Source: Anaerolineales bacterium HSG25
Lineage (GTDB): Bacteria; Chloroflexota; Anaerolineae; 4572-78; J111
Direction of reading: 5' to 3'
Assembly (NCBI GenBank): GCA_030377865.1
Contig: JAUCGA010000008.1
Span: 18,499 to 82,498 of the forward strand
DNA: 64,000 nucleotides
Both the position numbers and the translations under genes were made by a program. This document shows positions 52,715-60,699 of this stretch, piece by piece. The notes beneath the pieces were generated by a model. That model made no database searches and had not been told where the DNA came from. It saw only the letters and a program-made list of their open reading frames with translations. Each line of letters starts with the position of its first letter. The stretch's first letter is position 1.

Positions 52715-53950
52715 ATGAAAACATTAGTCATGATTATGGCAGGTGGGGCCAGCGAAGAACTCAGCGTCCTCACCCAAGTACGAGCCGAACCGGCTATCCC
52801 ATTTGGGGGTAAATTTCGGATTATTGATTTTTCCTTGTCAAACTGCGTCAATTCGGGGTTGTACGATGTGGCTCTGCTGACTCAATATATGCCCCGTTCC
52901 TTAAACGACCATGTTGGTATTGGCAAACCGTGGGATTTAGACCGCTCGCAGGGTGGTTTGCGTCTGTTACAACCCTTTTTGGGGCCAAACAGTACTGGTT
53001 GGCAAAGTGGTACTGCTGATGCAGTACGTAAAAACTTGGATTTTGTGTATGAAAAACGGGTTGATAATGTCCTTGTTTTAGCGGGTGACCATATCTACAA
53101 AATGGATTATCGCGACATGCTCGATTCTCATCAGGAATCTGGAGCCGATGTGACCATTGCCGTGCGGCGAGTCACTCCCTTTGAGACCCATCGCTTTGGC
53201 ATTGTCAGCGTTGATGGCAACATGAAGATTACCGATTTTAAAGAAAAGCCCCGTAACTCACGCGAAACTTTAGCTTCGATGGGTATCTACATCTTTAACA
53301 TGGACGTGTTACCTGACATGTTAAAGGATGAAGAGCTGAAAGATTTTGGATATCATGTCCTACCGGCTATCATTGAGAGCCATAAAGTCCATGCCTATAC
53401 TTTTGAAGGATATTGGGCCGATGTAGGAACTTTGCAAGCCTATTGGGAATCGAACATGGCTCTGCTGGCTGAGAAACCAGCTTTGGAACTGTATGACCCC
53501 GATTGGGTGATTCATACTCGAAGTAAGGAGCAACCGCCGGTAGTGATTGGGTCGGATGCTTCGGTGTCGGGCAACTTCATCTCAAACGGGTGTGTGGTCG
53601 ATGGTATAGTCGAACGGTCGGTCTTATCGCCCGGCGTGCGCGTGGAAGCGGGCGCAGTGGTCGAAGATTCGGTCATTATGGATAACGTGGTGATTAAAGC
53701 CAACGCGGTGGTCAAACGAGCCATTATCGACCGGCGAGTCGTGGTGGGTGAAGGAGTTAAATTTGCTCAAGGTGATGATAACATACCGAACAAAGCTAAC
53801 CCTAGTCGGCTGAACTCTGGCTTAACCGTGGTTGGTAAGTGGACCCAAATTCCCGCCGGAACCGAAATCGGGCATAATGTAGTAATTCGTCCGGGCTTGA
53901 AGGAGTCTGACTTTACAAGTAAAACCATTGAGGCGGGCGAGACGGTTTAG
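52715..53950 (+). CDS. GlgC paralogue with altered active site, GlgD-like
   Basis: 411 aa, collinear with the preceding GlgC, but the nucleotide loop reads MAGGASEEL in place of GGxGTRL, and RAKPAVP becomes RAEPAIP, so the key Arg and Lys are lost. Later motifs survive ([22 protein letters not shown]), as does the C-terminal beta-helix. This mirrors Firmicutes GlgD, a weakly active or regulatory partner of GlgC. I infer a GlgC/GlgD-type heterotetramer. Directly downstream of glgC on the same transcript. Confidence 0.88.
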   Translation: MKTLVMIMAGGASEELSVLTQVRAEPAIPFGGKFRIIDFSLSNCVNSGLYDVALLTQYMPRSLNDHVGIGKPWDLDRSQGGLRLLQPFLGPNSTGWQSGTADAVRKNLDFVYEKRVDNVLVLAGDHIYKMDYRDMLDSHQESGADVTIAVRRVTPFETHRFGIVSVDGNMKITDFKEKPRNSRETLASMGIYIFNMDVLPDMLKDEELKDFGYHVLPAIIESHKVHAYTFEGYWADVGTLQAYWESNMALLAEKPALELYDPDWVIHTRSKEQPPVVIGSDASVSGNFISNGCVVDGIVERSVLSPGVRVEAGAVVEDSVIMDNVVIKANAVVKRAIIDRRVVVGEGVKFAQGDDNIPNKANPSRLNSGLTVVGKWTQIPAGTEIGHNVVIRPGLKESDFTSKTIEAGETV

Positions 53951-53981
53951 GTCGTACCCAGTAGCCCGCAATGGGTGCAAA

Positions 53982-54059
53982 ATAGAACAGGATGCGCAGG
54001 ATGTCACTGATTTTTATAGCAAAAAACTAATCAGTGCCATCCTGCACATCCTGTTCTAT
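53982..54059. repeat. Long inverted repeat with AACAGGATG arms
   Basis: Arms of 31 bp (53982-54012 and 54029-54059) pair with three mismatches around a 16-base loop; each contains CAGGATG and CACTGATT or the complement. It follows the stop of the second glg gene and resembles in design the hairpin at 13064. Confidence 0.75.
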
Positions 54060-54170
54060 ATCTTGATTACGGTGTACTATACGAGATTAATTTGAAACCG
54101 TAACAGTTGACATGGCTGATGTGTCATGCCCGAATGTAGTTATCGGGCAGACATTATAAGTACTATTTCT

Positions 54171-54215
54171 ATAATCAAAAGGGGCTGACCCAGTGGGTCA
54201 GCCCCTTTTGATTAT
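54171..54215. terminator. Perfect 21-bp stem terminator, bidirectional
   Basis: ATAATCAAAAGGGGCTGACC and so on, paired perfectly with GTCAGCCCCTTTTGATTAT around a three-base loop AGT. A T-run follows the stem in each direction. It separates the glg operon from the convergent remnant at 54247. The gap also holds a TCATGCCCGAATG-family fragment at 54087-54152. Confidence 0.8.
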
Positions 54216-54246
54216 ACATTCAGGCAAGATTAGTTCAATGCCTAAC

Positions 54247-54534
54247 TTACTTCATTAGTCGTACAAAACCAGCTTGCTCAAAGTGATGGTCATTTGTAAA
54301 AACTTGAGTAATCCCATATAGATAATGATCGTGATTCTCAGCCAAATCTGGTACACCTGTGTCGATAGCATGGTGGTGTAGTTGATAGATAGGGGCAACG
54401 GGCGCAGAGAGAGATGATTTGTTATCAGGCTGTAATAGCTCTTTCAAAAACTGTAACAATTTGGTTAAATGCTCAACAGAGAGTGATTCGATAAGCGTAT
54501 AAATTTGTTTTTTTAACATGATTTTTGTGGTCAT
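54247..54534 (-). pseudogene. Fused remnant of an antitoxin and the end of a PIN toxin
   Basis: 96 codons from MTTKIMLKKQ. Residues to about 75 look like an antitoxin of the VapB kind (LIESLSVEHLTKLLQFLKEL ... DLAENHDHYLYG), and the last 20 (QVFTNDHHFEQAGFVRLM) are the typical C-terminus of a PIN ribonuclease. The body of the toxin with its catalytic Asp residues is absent, so a deletion joined the two genes. The frame is open back to 54651 but those codons are unconvincing. Confidence 0.6.
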
Positions 54535-54722
54535 TTCGATAGTATAAACTGAACCCATCTCGCTGTCAACACCAAACGAGGCCGACTCCAACAGAACTAC
54601 ATAGCTAGTTTTGGTTTTATCGCTATCAGCCATTGCCAAACCCCTCTCCACAATCGTGGGGGTTAGGCAGAACTGTGGTATAATATCAGCAGGTAATCGT
54701 GCGATTTAAGGGAGGCGTTTTT

Positions 54723-54932
54723 ATGACCGACAACCAATCACCATTTTCGGGCATGGATCCCTATTTGGAGGGAGACATGTGGCAAGAGTTCCATCAACGG
54801 TTAGCTAATCAAATTAGCACCCAACTTTTGCCCAAATTGGCACCTAAATATGTAGCCTTGTTAAACAAACGTTTTACGATCGTTCCATCGGCAGGTTTAG
54901 GATTGATGAGCTTTTCCCAAAAACGAGTCTAG
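54723..54932 (+). pseudogene. DUF4058-type protein, truncated by a repeat insertion
   Basis: The start SPFSGMDPYLEGDMWQEFHQ and ISTQLLPKLAPKYVALLNKR match the N-terminus of DUF4058 proteins (usually some 250 aa), with GGAGG before the ATG. After about 60 residues the frame ends at a TAG lying at the boundary of a GTGGTCA-family repeat (54929-55004). The remaining part of the gene is missing beyond the repeat, so the insertion came with a deletion. Confidence 0.6.
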
Positions 54933-55004
54933 GGAGATTCGGGCGGATACTTCGCCTTCGGCTCAGTATGACATGGTTTTCAACATCATCTTGACCATCA
55001 CACA
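54929..55004. repeat. Half copy of the modular TIR repeat, core type A
   Basis: Right half only: CTAGGGAGATTCGGGCGGAT, TTCGCCTTCGGCTCAGTATG and ATCATCTTGACCATCACA. Matches the right half of 59514-59663. Confidence 0.8.
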
Positions 55005-55036
55005 AAATCAGCTTTGCACTCCTAAAATGAGGTACT

Positions 55037-57490
55037 ATGACCAATACAATCTTTACCCCCCGCCCCTCACAAACACGAATTTTAGAAACATTACTTTCAC
55101 CCCATGCCCCCAAACGAGTCGGTGTTTCCGCCGCGCCGGGCAGTGGTAAAACCCATATTTTGTCCTACCTCGCCTCCAAACTGGTTGAGCGAGTAGACGA
55201 CCATCAAGAGGTGTTGGTGGTGACGTTGGTTAATGCCGCCGTCGATAATTTTCGGCGCAAGGTCAACGAGTTTGTGCGGGAGCAAGGGCTACTGCCGGGC
55301 TTTAACTATCGAGTCTGCACCCTGCACTCTTTGGCGCATGACATTGTGCGTCAACGTCCGGCTTTGGTCGGTTTGACCGAGGAGTTCACCATTGAGGATG
55401 ACCGGCGTACCCAACTGATTCTGCGGGATGTTAGCCATGCCTGGCTGGCGAATAATGCCGACAGTATCCTCGACTATCTAAATCCAGAGGTGAACCAAAA
55501 TCGGGTTTTACGGCGTAATCTGCCCGATTTGGTGTTGGGCATGGCTCAGAACTTTATCAAAAAAGCCAAGGATTTAGGACTGACTCCGCGTCAGGTTGAG
55601 GAGCGACTCGGTCCCGACATGTCGTTACCGTTGGCTCGATTAGGGCTAGATATTTACCGCGAATATCAAGCTCGGCTGGCTCGCACAGGAGTCGATTTTG
55701 ACGATTTGATTCGCCTCGCCGCCCAAGCAATCGAGATTGACCCCGACTATCGGCAACGTCTGCAACAGCAGTGGCCCTACATTTTAGAGGATGAAGCTCA
55801 AGATAGTAGTCTGTTGCAGGAAAAGATATTGAGCCAGTTGGCCGGAACGGAAAGTACTTGGGTGCGAGTCGGCGACCCCAATCAGGCGATTTACGAAACC
55901 TTTACCACCGCCTCACCCGAAAATCTACGTAACTTTTTACAGGAACCGGATGTGGTCGGCCTAGACATGCCCGAATCGGGGCGTTTTTCGCTCAGTATTA
56001 TGCAGTTGGCGAATCAACTCATTCACTGGACGATGACCGATCATCCCCATGCCGAGGTGCGTCCCGCCTTAGCACCCCCCTTCATCGAGCCGACTCCGGC
56101 TGACGACCCGCAACCAAATCCGCCCGATCTGCCCAAACAGATTCATTTGCGAACCGAGAAATATCAACCGGCGCAGGAGATTAAAACGGTGGTCAAGTCG
56201 GTCAAACAGTGGTTGGCAAAAAACCCTACCAAAACCGTCGCTATTCTCGACCCGCGCAACAAACGAGGGGTTGACATTGTGACCGAACTGCGGAAGCTCA
56301 ACCTACCTTATGTGGAACTGCTCAAAAGTACGACCGCCACCCGTAGCACCGCGGGCGTGTTGGGTAACGTCCTGCGTCATCTGGCCGCGCCGGAGGAGCC
56401 GAAACTGTTAGCCACAGTTTTTCGAGTTTGGAAACGGGATATTTGGCAAGACGAGCAGTTGCACCCGATTTTTCGACAGGTTGAGAGTGTTATCAAAAAA
56501 TGCCCACGCGTGGAGGATTTTCTGTGGCCGCAAGCAGGTCAGGATTGGCTCGATAGTGACATGGTGCGGGAGGTGATTGAGTGGGGGATTACCGAGTTTG
56601 ACCGTTTTCACCCCGAAGAGCTACCGTTCGAGTCGCCCTTTCCGGTTGAGGATGATATATCGCCCTATAGCTCTGCCGAACAGTCGGCGGTGTATGTGCG
56701 GGGACTGTTCACTGAGTTTCGGCAGGTGGTTTGTCGTTGGCAGTCGGCCACGATTTTGCCGATTGACCAACTGGTGTTAACCTTGGCTCAAGACCTGTTC
56801 ACTCAACCGGCTGATCTGGCATTGTCCCATAAGTTCGCCTTGGTGTTGCATCAATGGGGCATCAAATATCCAGAGTATCGCCTGCCGCAATTTGTCGAAA
56901 TTTTGGCCGAGGTGGCCCGCAACGAACGAGGTTTTTTGGGCTTTGATGAGGAAACCCTAGACCCCGAACTATTGAAGGGTAAAGTCACCATCGCCACCAT
57001 GCACCGCGCCAAAGGACTAGAGTGGGATCGGGTTTATCTGATGGGGCTGAACAACTACAGTTTCCCCTCCGGCGATGCGTATGACAGCTACTTTTCCGAA
57101 AAATGGTTCATTCGTGACTCGCTCAACATGGAAGCCGAGACTCTGGCTCAGTTGGAGGCGTTGGTTAAGGAAGATGACTCGGCCCTCCCCCTAACCCCCT
57201 CCCTTTGGGAGGGGGAACTGGCCTCCCTCCCTCTGCCCTCATTCGAGGACAGGCTAATCTCCTCATCTTACGTAGAGGGCGAGGCCACCCAACAGGCCAG
57301 AATCGATCTGGTCAAAGAGCGGTTGCGTCTGCTCTTTGTCGGCATTACCCGCGCCCGGCAGGAGTTGGTGATTACTTGGAACATGGGTCGCCAAATGCCC
57401 AACCGGCCCGATAATCAACCCGCGTTGCCGTATATCGCCCTGCAAAGTTGGTGGCGGACATACAATGAAGAATTGAGAATGAAGAATTAA
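55037..57490 (+). CDS. UvrD/PcrA-like superfamily 1 DNA helicase
   Basis: 817 aa. SF1 motifs: Walker A SAAPGSGKTHIL (about residue 32-43), LVNAAVDNFRRKV (Ia), CTLHSLAHDIV, Walker B ILEDEAQDSS (DEAQ), VGDPNQAIYETF (III), TIATMHRAKGLEWDRVYLMG (V) and LLFVGITRARQELVITW (VI). No nuclease domain is attached; a RecB-like nuclease is encoded 5 bp downstream, so the pair should act as a helicase-nuclease in DNA end processing or defence. GAGGT precedes the ATG. A palindromic C/G-run unit at 57182-57226 sits in frame in the loop before motif VI. Confidence 0.9.
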   Translation: MTNTIFTPRPSQTRILETLLSPHAPKRVGVSAAPGSGKTHILSYLASKLVERVDDHQEVLVVTLVNAAVDNFRRKVNEFVREQGLLPGFNYRVCTLHSLAHDIVRQRPALVGLTEEFTIEDDRRTQLILRDVSHAWLANNADSILDYLNPEVNQNRVLRRNLPDLVLGMAQNFIKKAKDLGLTPRQVEERLGPDMSLPLARLGLDIYREYQARLARTGVDFDDLIRLAAQAIEIDPDYRQRLQQQWPYILEDEAQDSSLLQEKILSQLAGTESTWVRVGDPNQAIYETFTTASPENLRNFLQEPDVVGLDMPESGRFSLSIMQLANQLIHWTMTDHPHAEVRPALAPPFIEPTPADDPQPNPPDLPKQIHLRTEKYQPAQEIKTVVKSVKQWLAKNPTKTVAILDPRNKRGVDIVTELRKLNLPYVELLKSTTATRSTAGVLGNVLRHLAAPEEPKLLATVFRVWKRDIWQDEQLHPIFRQVESVIKKCPRVEDFLWPQAGQDWLDSDMVREVIEWGITEFDRFHPEELPFESPFPVEDDISPYSSAEQSAVYVRGLFTEFRQVVCRWQSATILPIDQLVLTLAQDLFTQPADLALSHKFALVLHQWGIKYPEYRLPQFVEILAEVARNERGFLGFDEETLDPELLKGKVTIATMHRAKGLEWDRVYLMGLNNYSFPSGDAYDSYFSEKWFIRDSLNMEAETLAQLEALVKEDDSALPLTPSLWEGELASLPLPSFEDRLISSSYVEGEATQQARIDLVKERLRLLFVGITRARQELVITWNMGRQMPNRPDNQPALPYIALQSWWRTYNEELRMKN
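57182..57226. repeat. In-frame C/G-run palindromic repeat in the helicase gene
   Basis: CCCTCCCCCTAACCCCCTCC then TTTGGGAGGGGGAACTGG; it encodes ALPLTPSLWEGELASLP and shares its right part with the unit at 28824. It lies between helicase motifs V and VI, where a surface loop is expected. Confidence 0.7.
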
Positions 57491-57495
57491 AAATT

Positions 57496-58362
57496 ATGAC
57501 CTTACCTAACGATTTTCAGTTTAGCCAAGCGAGTTTACAAGATTATAAGAGTTGTCCCCGTCGGTTTAAGTTGCGCTATCTTGACCGTTTACGTTGGCCG
57601 GCCATCGAGTCGGAGCCGGTGCAGGAGGCCGAGCGATTGGCCCGATTGGGGACGAGTTTCCATCAACTGGTACGTCAGCATGTCGATTATCAGACTCTGC
57701 CCGACCCGCAGGTCGATGTGGAGGCGATACTGGCCGAGACCCTACAGCATGACGAAACCGGCTTGTTGGCGGACTGGTGGCGTAGCTATTTGACCCACCA
57801 ACCGCCACAATTGGCTGGGGCGACAGTCTACCCAGAAATTACCTTTTCTACCCCTTTACATGGACATCGAATTGTGGCTCGGTTTGACCTGCTGGCCGTT
57901 CAACCGGACGGTCAGTTTGTGATTATCGACTGGAAAACCTCGCAAAAAAAGCCACCCCGTTATCGTTTGGCGGATAGATTCCAGACCTACGTGTATCCTT
58001 ATGTGTTTGCTAAAGCAGGCACAGCCTTTAATGATGGTCAGCCGATAAAACCGGATCGTATCAGCCTGATATACTGGTATCCGGTGGAGCCAGAACAGCC
58101 GGAGATATTCCGTTACAGTATCGACCTGTTCGAGCGGGATGAGCGGATTATCGGGCAGATGATTACCCGTGTGCAAAAAGCGACATCCCAGAATGATTTC
58201 CCCATGGTCGAGAACCCACGACCATGTAGCTACTGCGTCTATCGCTCCTTGTGCGAGCGGGGCGATAAGGCTGGCCCGCTCATCGAGATGGAGGCCGAGG
58301 TCGAAGATAGTCTCGACTTGGAGAGCCTCGACTGGGATCAGATTGCTGAGATTCAGTTTTGA
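57496..58362 (+). CDS. PD-(D/E)XK nuclease with Fe-S cluster, RecB/AddB C-terminal type
   Basis: 288 aa. The nuclease core runs FSQASLQDYKSCPRRFKLRY, a conserved GTSFHQLV helix, FDLLAVQPDGQFVIIDWKTS with the DxK pair, then RLADRFQTYVYPYVFAK. The first Cys (SCPRRF) and a C-terminal CSYCVYRSLC make the four-Cys iron-staple seen in AddB and Cas4-type nucleases. Cas genes are absent, and the upstream gene is a UvrD-like helicase 5 bp away, so an AddAB-like split enzyme is the better reading. Confidence 0.88.
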   Translation: MTLPNDFQFSQASLQDYKSCPRRFKLRYLDRLRWPAIESEPVQEAERLARLGTSFHQLVRQHVDYQTLPDPQVDVEAILAETLQHDETGLLADWWRSYLTHQPPQLAGATVYPEITFSTPLHGHRIVARFDLLAVQPDGQFVIIDWKTSQKKPPRYRLADRFQTYVYPYVFAKAGTAFNDGQPIKPDRISLIYWYPVEPEQPEIFRYSIDLFERDERIIGQMITRVQKATSQNDFPMVENPRPCSYCVYRSLCERGDKAGPLIEMEAEVEDSLDLESLDWDQIAEIQF

Positions 58363-58374
58363 GGAAAGATCAGC

Positions 58375-58408
58375 AAAAAGAGCGTCCGCAATATTGGACG
58401 CTCTTTTT
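58375..58408 (+). terminator. Rho-independent terminator of the helicase-nuclease operon
   Basis: AAAAAGAGCGTCC / GGACGCTCTTTTT, 13 bp perfect stem, 8-base loop, ending in a T-run, 12 bases after the nuclease stop. Confidence 0.9.
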
Positions 58409-58428
58409 GAGTAAAAGTTCAGTAAAAC

Positions 58429-58577
58429 TGTGGTGGTCAAGATGATGTTGAAAACATGTCATACTGAGCCGAAGGCGAAGTATCCACTCGAATCTTCTTA
58501 GATTCGGGTGAGACAGGCCCTTCGCAAAAGACGCTCAGGGTGACATGAACATTTTCAACATCAATCTGACCACTACA
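58429..58577. repeat. Modular TIR repeat (GTGGTCA ends), core type A, copy 2
   Basis: TGTGGTGGTCAAGATGATGT to ATCAATCTGACCACTACA with the same core as 2414-2563. It is preceded by a GTAAAAGTTCAGTAAA fragment of the CCCGATTTC family (58411-58426), so one repeat has inserted into another. No gene in 58363-59060. Confidence 0.8.
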
Positions 58578-58774
58578 AAAAGCTGACGCTAACGGAATCT
58601 TTGGGCGAGCAAGACTACAACAGATTTGGGGATTTAACGGATAAAAACCTCCCCGATAACGGACTGATTACATTCAAATTCGGTTAATTCGTGTCATCGA
58701 GAACCAATCCGTTTCTTCCAATTATCCGTTGTAGTCCTGTTTTCAACTGAACCAAAGAAAAAGTTAGGGTGAGA

Positions 58775-58865
58775 CAAAAAGTTCAGTAAAACCGCCCTAG
58801 AAACCCGATTTCTTTGAGAAATCGGGTTTCTGACGTTTCTTCTGGCGAGTTCACTGAATGTTTAC
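58775..58865. repeat. Palindromic dispersed repeat, CCCGATTTC family, copy 4 (inverted)
   Basis: AAAAAGTTCAGTAAAACCGC to GAGTTCACTGAATGTTTAC around AGAAACCCGATTTC / GAAATCGGGTTTCT. Confidence 0.8.
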
Positions 58866-58933
58866 GAAATCTCTATAAACAAAAACCCCGCCATCATCGA
58901 CGAGGTTATGTTTTGTAGTTATTTTAGATTTTT

Positions 58934-59036
58934 TGTGGTGGTCAAGATAATGTTGGAGTGCAATGGGTTCAGCCATTGCTTTTGGCAACGGCTAAACCCG
59001 TTGCACTCCATTTTCAACATCAAGCTGACCATTACA
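58934..59036. repeat. Modular TIR repeat (GTGGTCA ends), core type B, copy 3 (inverted)
   Basis: TGTGGTGGTCAAGATAATGT to ATCAAGCTGACCATTACA with GGAGTGCAATGGGTTCAGCC and GGCTAAACCCGTTGCACTCC; reverse orientation of 51002-51104. Confidence 0.8.
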
Positions 59037-59060
59037 TTATTTTAGATTTTTCAGGAATAG

Positions 59061-59378
59061 TTAAATGTTAACCCACAAATGTAACTTATGTCCTTCTGAA
59101 ACATCTTCCCAACGAATAGCCAAAATATCGAGTTCGATTCGACCACCTTCCCCATCTGGAAAATCAAGTTTGGCTAGGCGACCTTCTCGCCATGCTTCTT
59201 CACAACGATCAACCATTTTGGGGCCATCAAAGGTTCTCATTTCACATAAAGCCACATCTCTATTAAGATGACTTTCTAATACACCTAATGACCAATTATT
59301 ATTCACTTCTCGGAAGTCTGGGGGTGGCCCTTCAACAATTGTAATATAAGCTGGGTCTTGATTTGCTTGCATCTGCAT
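59061..59378 (-). CDS. Uncharacterised 105-aa protein
   Basis: A small soluble protein, not recognised. It is acidic, with VEGPPPDFREVNNNWSLGVL, a basic-acidic helix KMVDRCEEAWREGRLAKLDF and a final strand HKLHLWVNI. AAAGGTG precedes the ATG at about 9 bases. Flanked by modular TIR repeats on both sides (58934 and 59514), which may be coincidence given how many there are. Confidence 0.6.
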   Translation of the reverse strand: MQMQANQDPAYITIVEGPPPDFREVNNNWSLGVLESHLNRDVALCEMRTFDGPKMVDRCEEAWREGRLAKLDFPDGEGGRIELDILAIRWEDVSEGHKLHLWVNI

Positions 59379-59513
59379 GATTTGACAACACCTTTCTATA
59401 ATTTAGATTATCTCAAGCGATTAAAATTATGTTATATTCTACACGAGATTGGGGTAGGTTGCCAATTTGTTGTGTTAGAAACATGTTAGAAATTATGGCT
59501 TATACTGAAAACT

Positions 59514-59663
59514 TGTAGTGGTCAGCTTGATGTTGAAAATGTTCATGTCACCCTGAGCGCTTTTTGCGAAGGGTCTCTCTTACCCGAATCTAGGGAGATT
59601 CGGGCGGATACTTCGCCTTCGGCTCAGTATGACATAGTTTTCAACATCATCTTGACCACCACA
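59514..59663. repeat. Modular TIR repeat (GTGGTCA ends), core type A, copy 3 (inverted)
   Basis: TGTAGTGGTCAGCTTGATGT to ATCATCTTGACCACCACA; the core is the reverse complement of that at 2414 and 58429. It occupies half of the 302-bp gap. Confidence 0.85.
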
Positions 59664-59680
59664 CTTATACTGAAAACTCC

Positions 59681-60523
59681 TTAAGGTAACCACTCGATAC
59701 CACTAAAATCTGGTTTGCGTTTTTCTAAAAAGGCGTTGCGACCTTCTTTCGCTTCTTCGGTCATATATGCCAAGCGCGTAGCCTCACCAGCAAATACTTG
59801 TTGACCAACCATGCCGTCATCAGTCAGATTAAAGGCAAATTTGAGCATTTTGATAGAGGTGGGTGATTTCTCTAAAATCTCTAAAGCCCATTGATAAGCC
59901 GTATCCTCGAGTTCGTCATGAGGAATAACCGCGTTAACCATGCCCATCTCATAAGCCTCTTGAGCCGAGTAGCTGCGACCTAGAAAGAAAATTTCGCGAG
60001 CACGTTTTTGTCCGACCATTTTGGCAAGATAGGCCGAGCCATAGCCCGCGTCAAAACTGGTAACATCGGCATCAGTTTGTTTGAAAATGGCATGTTCTTT
60101 GCTGGCCAAGGTTAAATCGCTAACCACATGCAAGCTATGTCCTCCACCAACAGCCCAGCCCGGCACAACGGCTATCACCACTTTGGGCATAAAGCGCATT
60201 ATACGTTGCACCTCTAAAATGTTTAGGCGGGGCATACCATCATCATCTTCATACCCTTGCGGGCCGCGTGAACGCTGGTCGCCACCGCTACAAAAGGCAT
60301 AAACACCATCTTTGGGAGATGGCCCTTCACCAGAGAGCAAAACCACGCCAATCGAGGTGTCTTCACGGGCATCCACAAAGGCCTCAAAGAGTTCGCCGAC
60401 GGTTCTGGGTCTAAAGGCGTTACGCACTTCGGGACGGTTAAAGGCGATGCGTGCCACGCCGCCACATTTTTTGTAGGTAATGTCTTGATATTCTTTAATC
60501 GTTTGCCAATTTGGTTTCTTCAT
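59681..60523 (-). CDS. menB: 1,4-dihydroxy-2-naphthoyl-CoA synthase
   Basis: A 280-aa crotonase-fold enzyme of menaquinone biosynthesis that closes the ring of o-succinylbenzoyl-CoA. MenB features: RPEVRNAFRPRTVGEL, CSGGDQRSRG, the oxyanion stretch VPGWAVGGGHSLHVVSDLTL, FKQTDADVTSFDAGYGSAYL and a C-terminal RKPDFSGIEWLP. GGAG lies 8 bases before the ATG. No other men genes are in the window. It indicates menaquinone-based respiration. Confidence 0.95.
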   Translation of the reverse strand: MKKPNWQTIKEYQDITYKKCGGVARIAFNRPEVRNAFRPRTVGELFEAFVDAREDTSIGVVLLSGEGPSPKDGVYAFCSGGDQRSRGPQGYEDDDGMPRLNILEVQRIMRFMPKVVIAVVPGWAVGGGHSLHVVSDLTLASKEHAIFKQTDADVTSFDAGYGSAYLAKMVGQKRAREIFFLGRSYSAQEAYEMGMVNAVIPHDELEDTAYQWALEILEKSPTSIKMLKFAFNLTDDGMVGQQVFAGEATRLAYMTEEAKEGRNAFLEKRKPDFSGIEWLP

Positions 60524-60699
60524 TATGTTATCACTCCAATTATTTATTATGAAAATCCTGCGGATTAAAGGTCTGTTTCCATGTCTAATCGCAGTATAGC
60601 CTCCATTGTACCAGATTCCTCACTTACCAAAAAATCAGTTGATTTGGCGATTGATTGGGCCGGATATACAATGGAGTACGTGACTCGTGATGCGTGATG

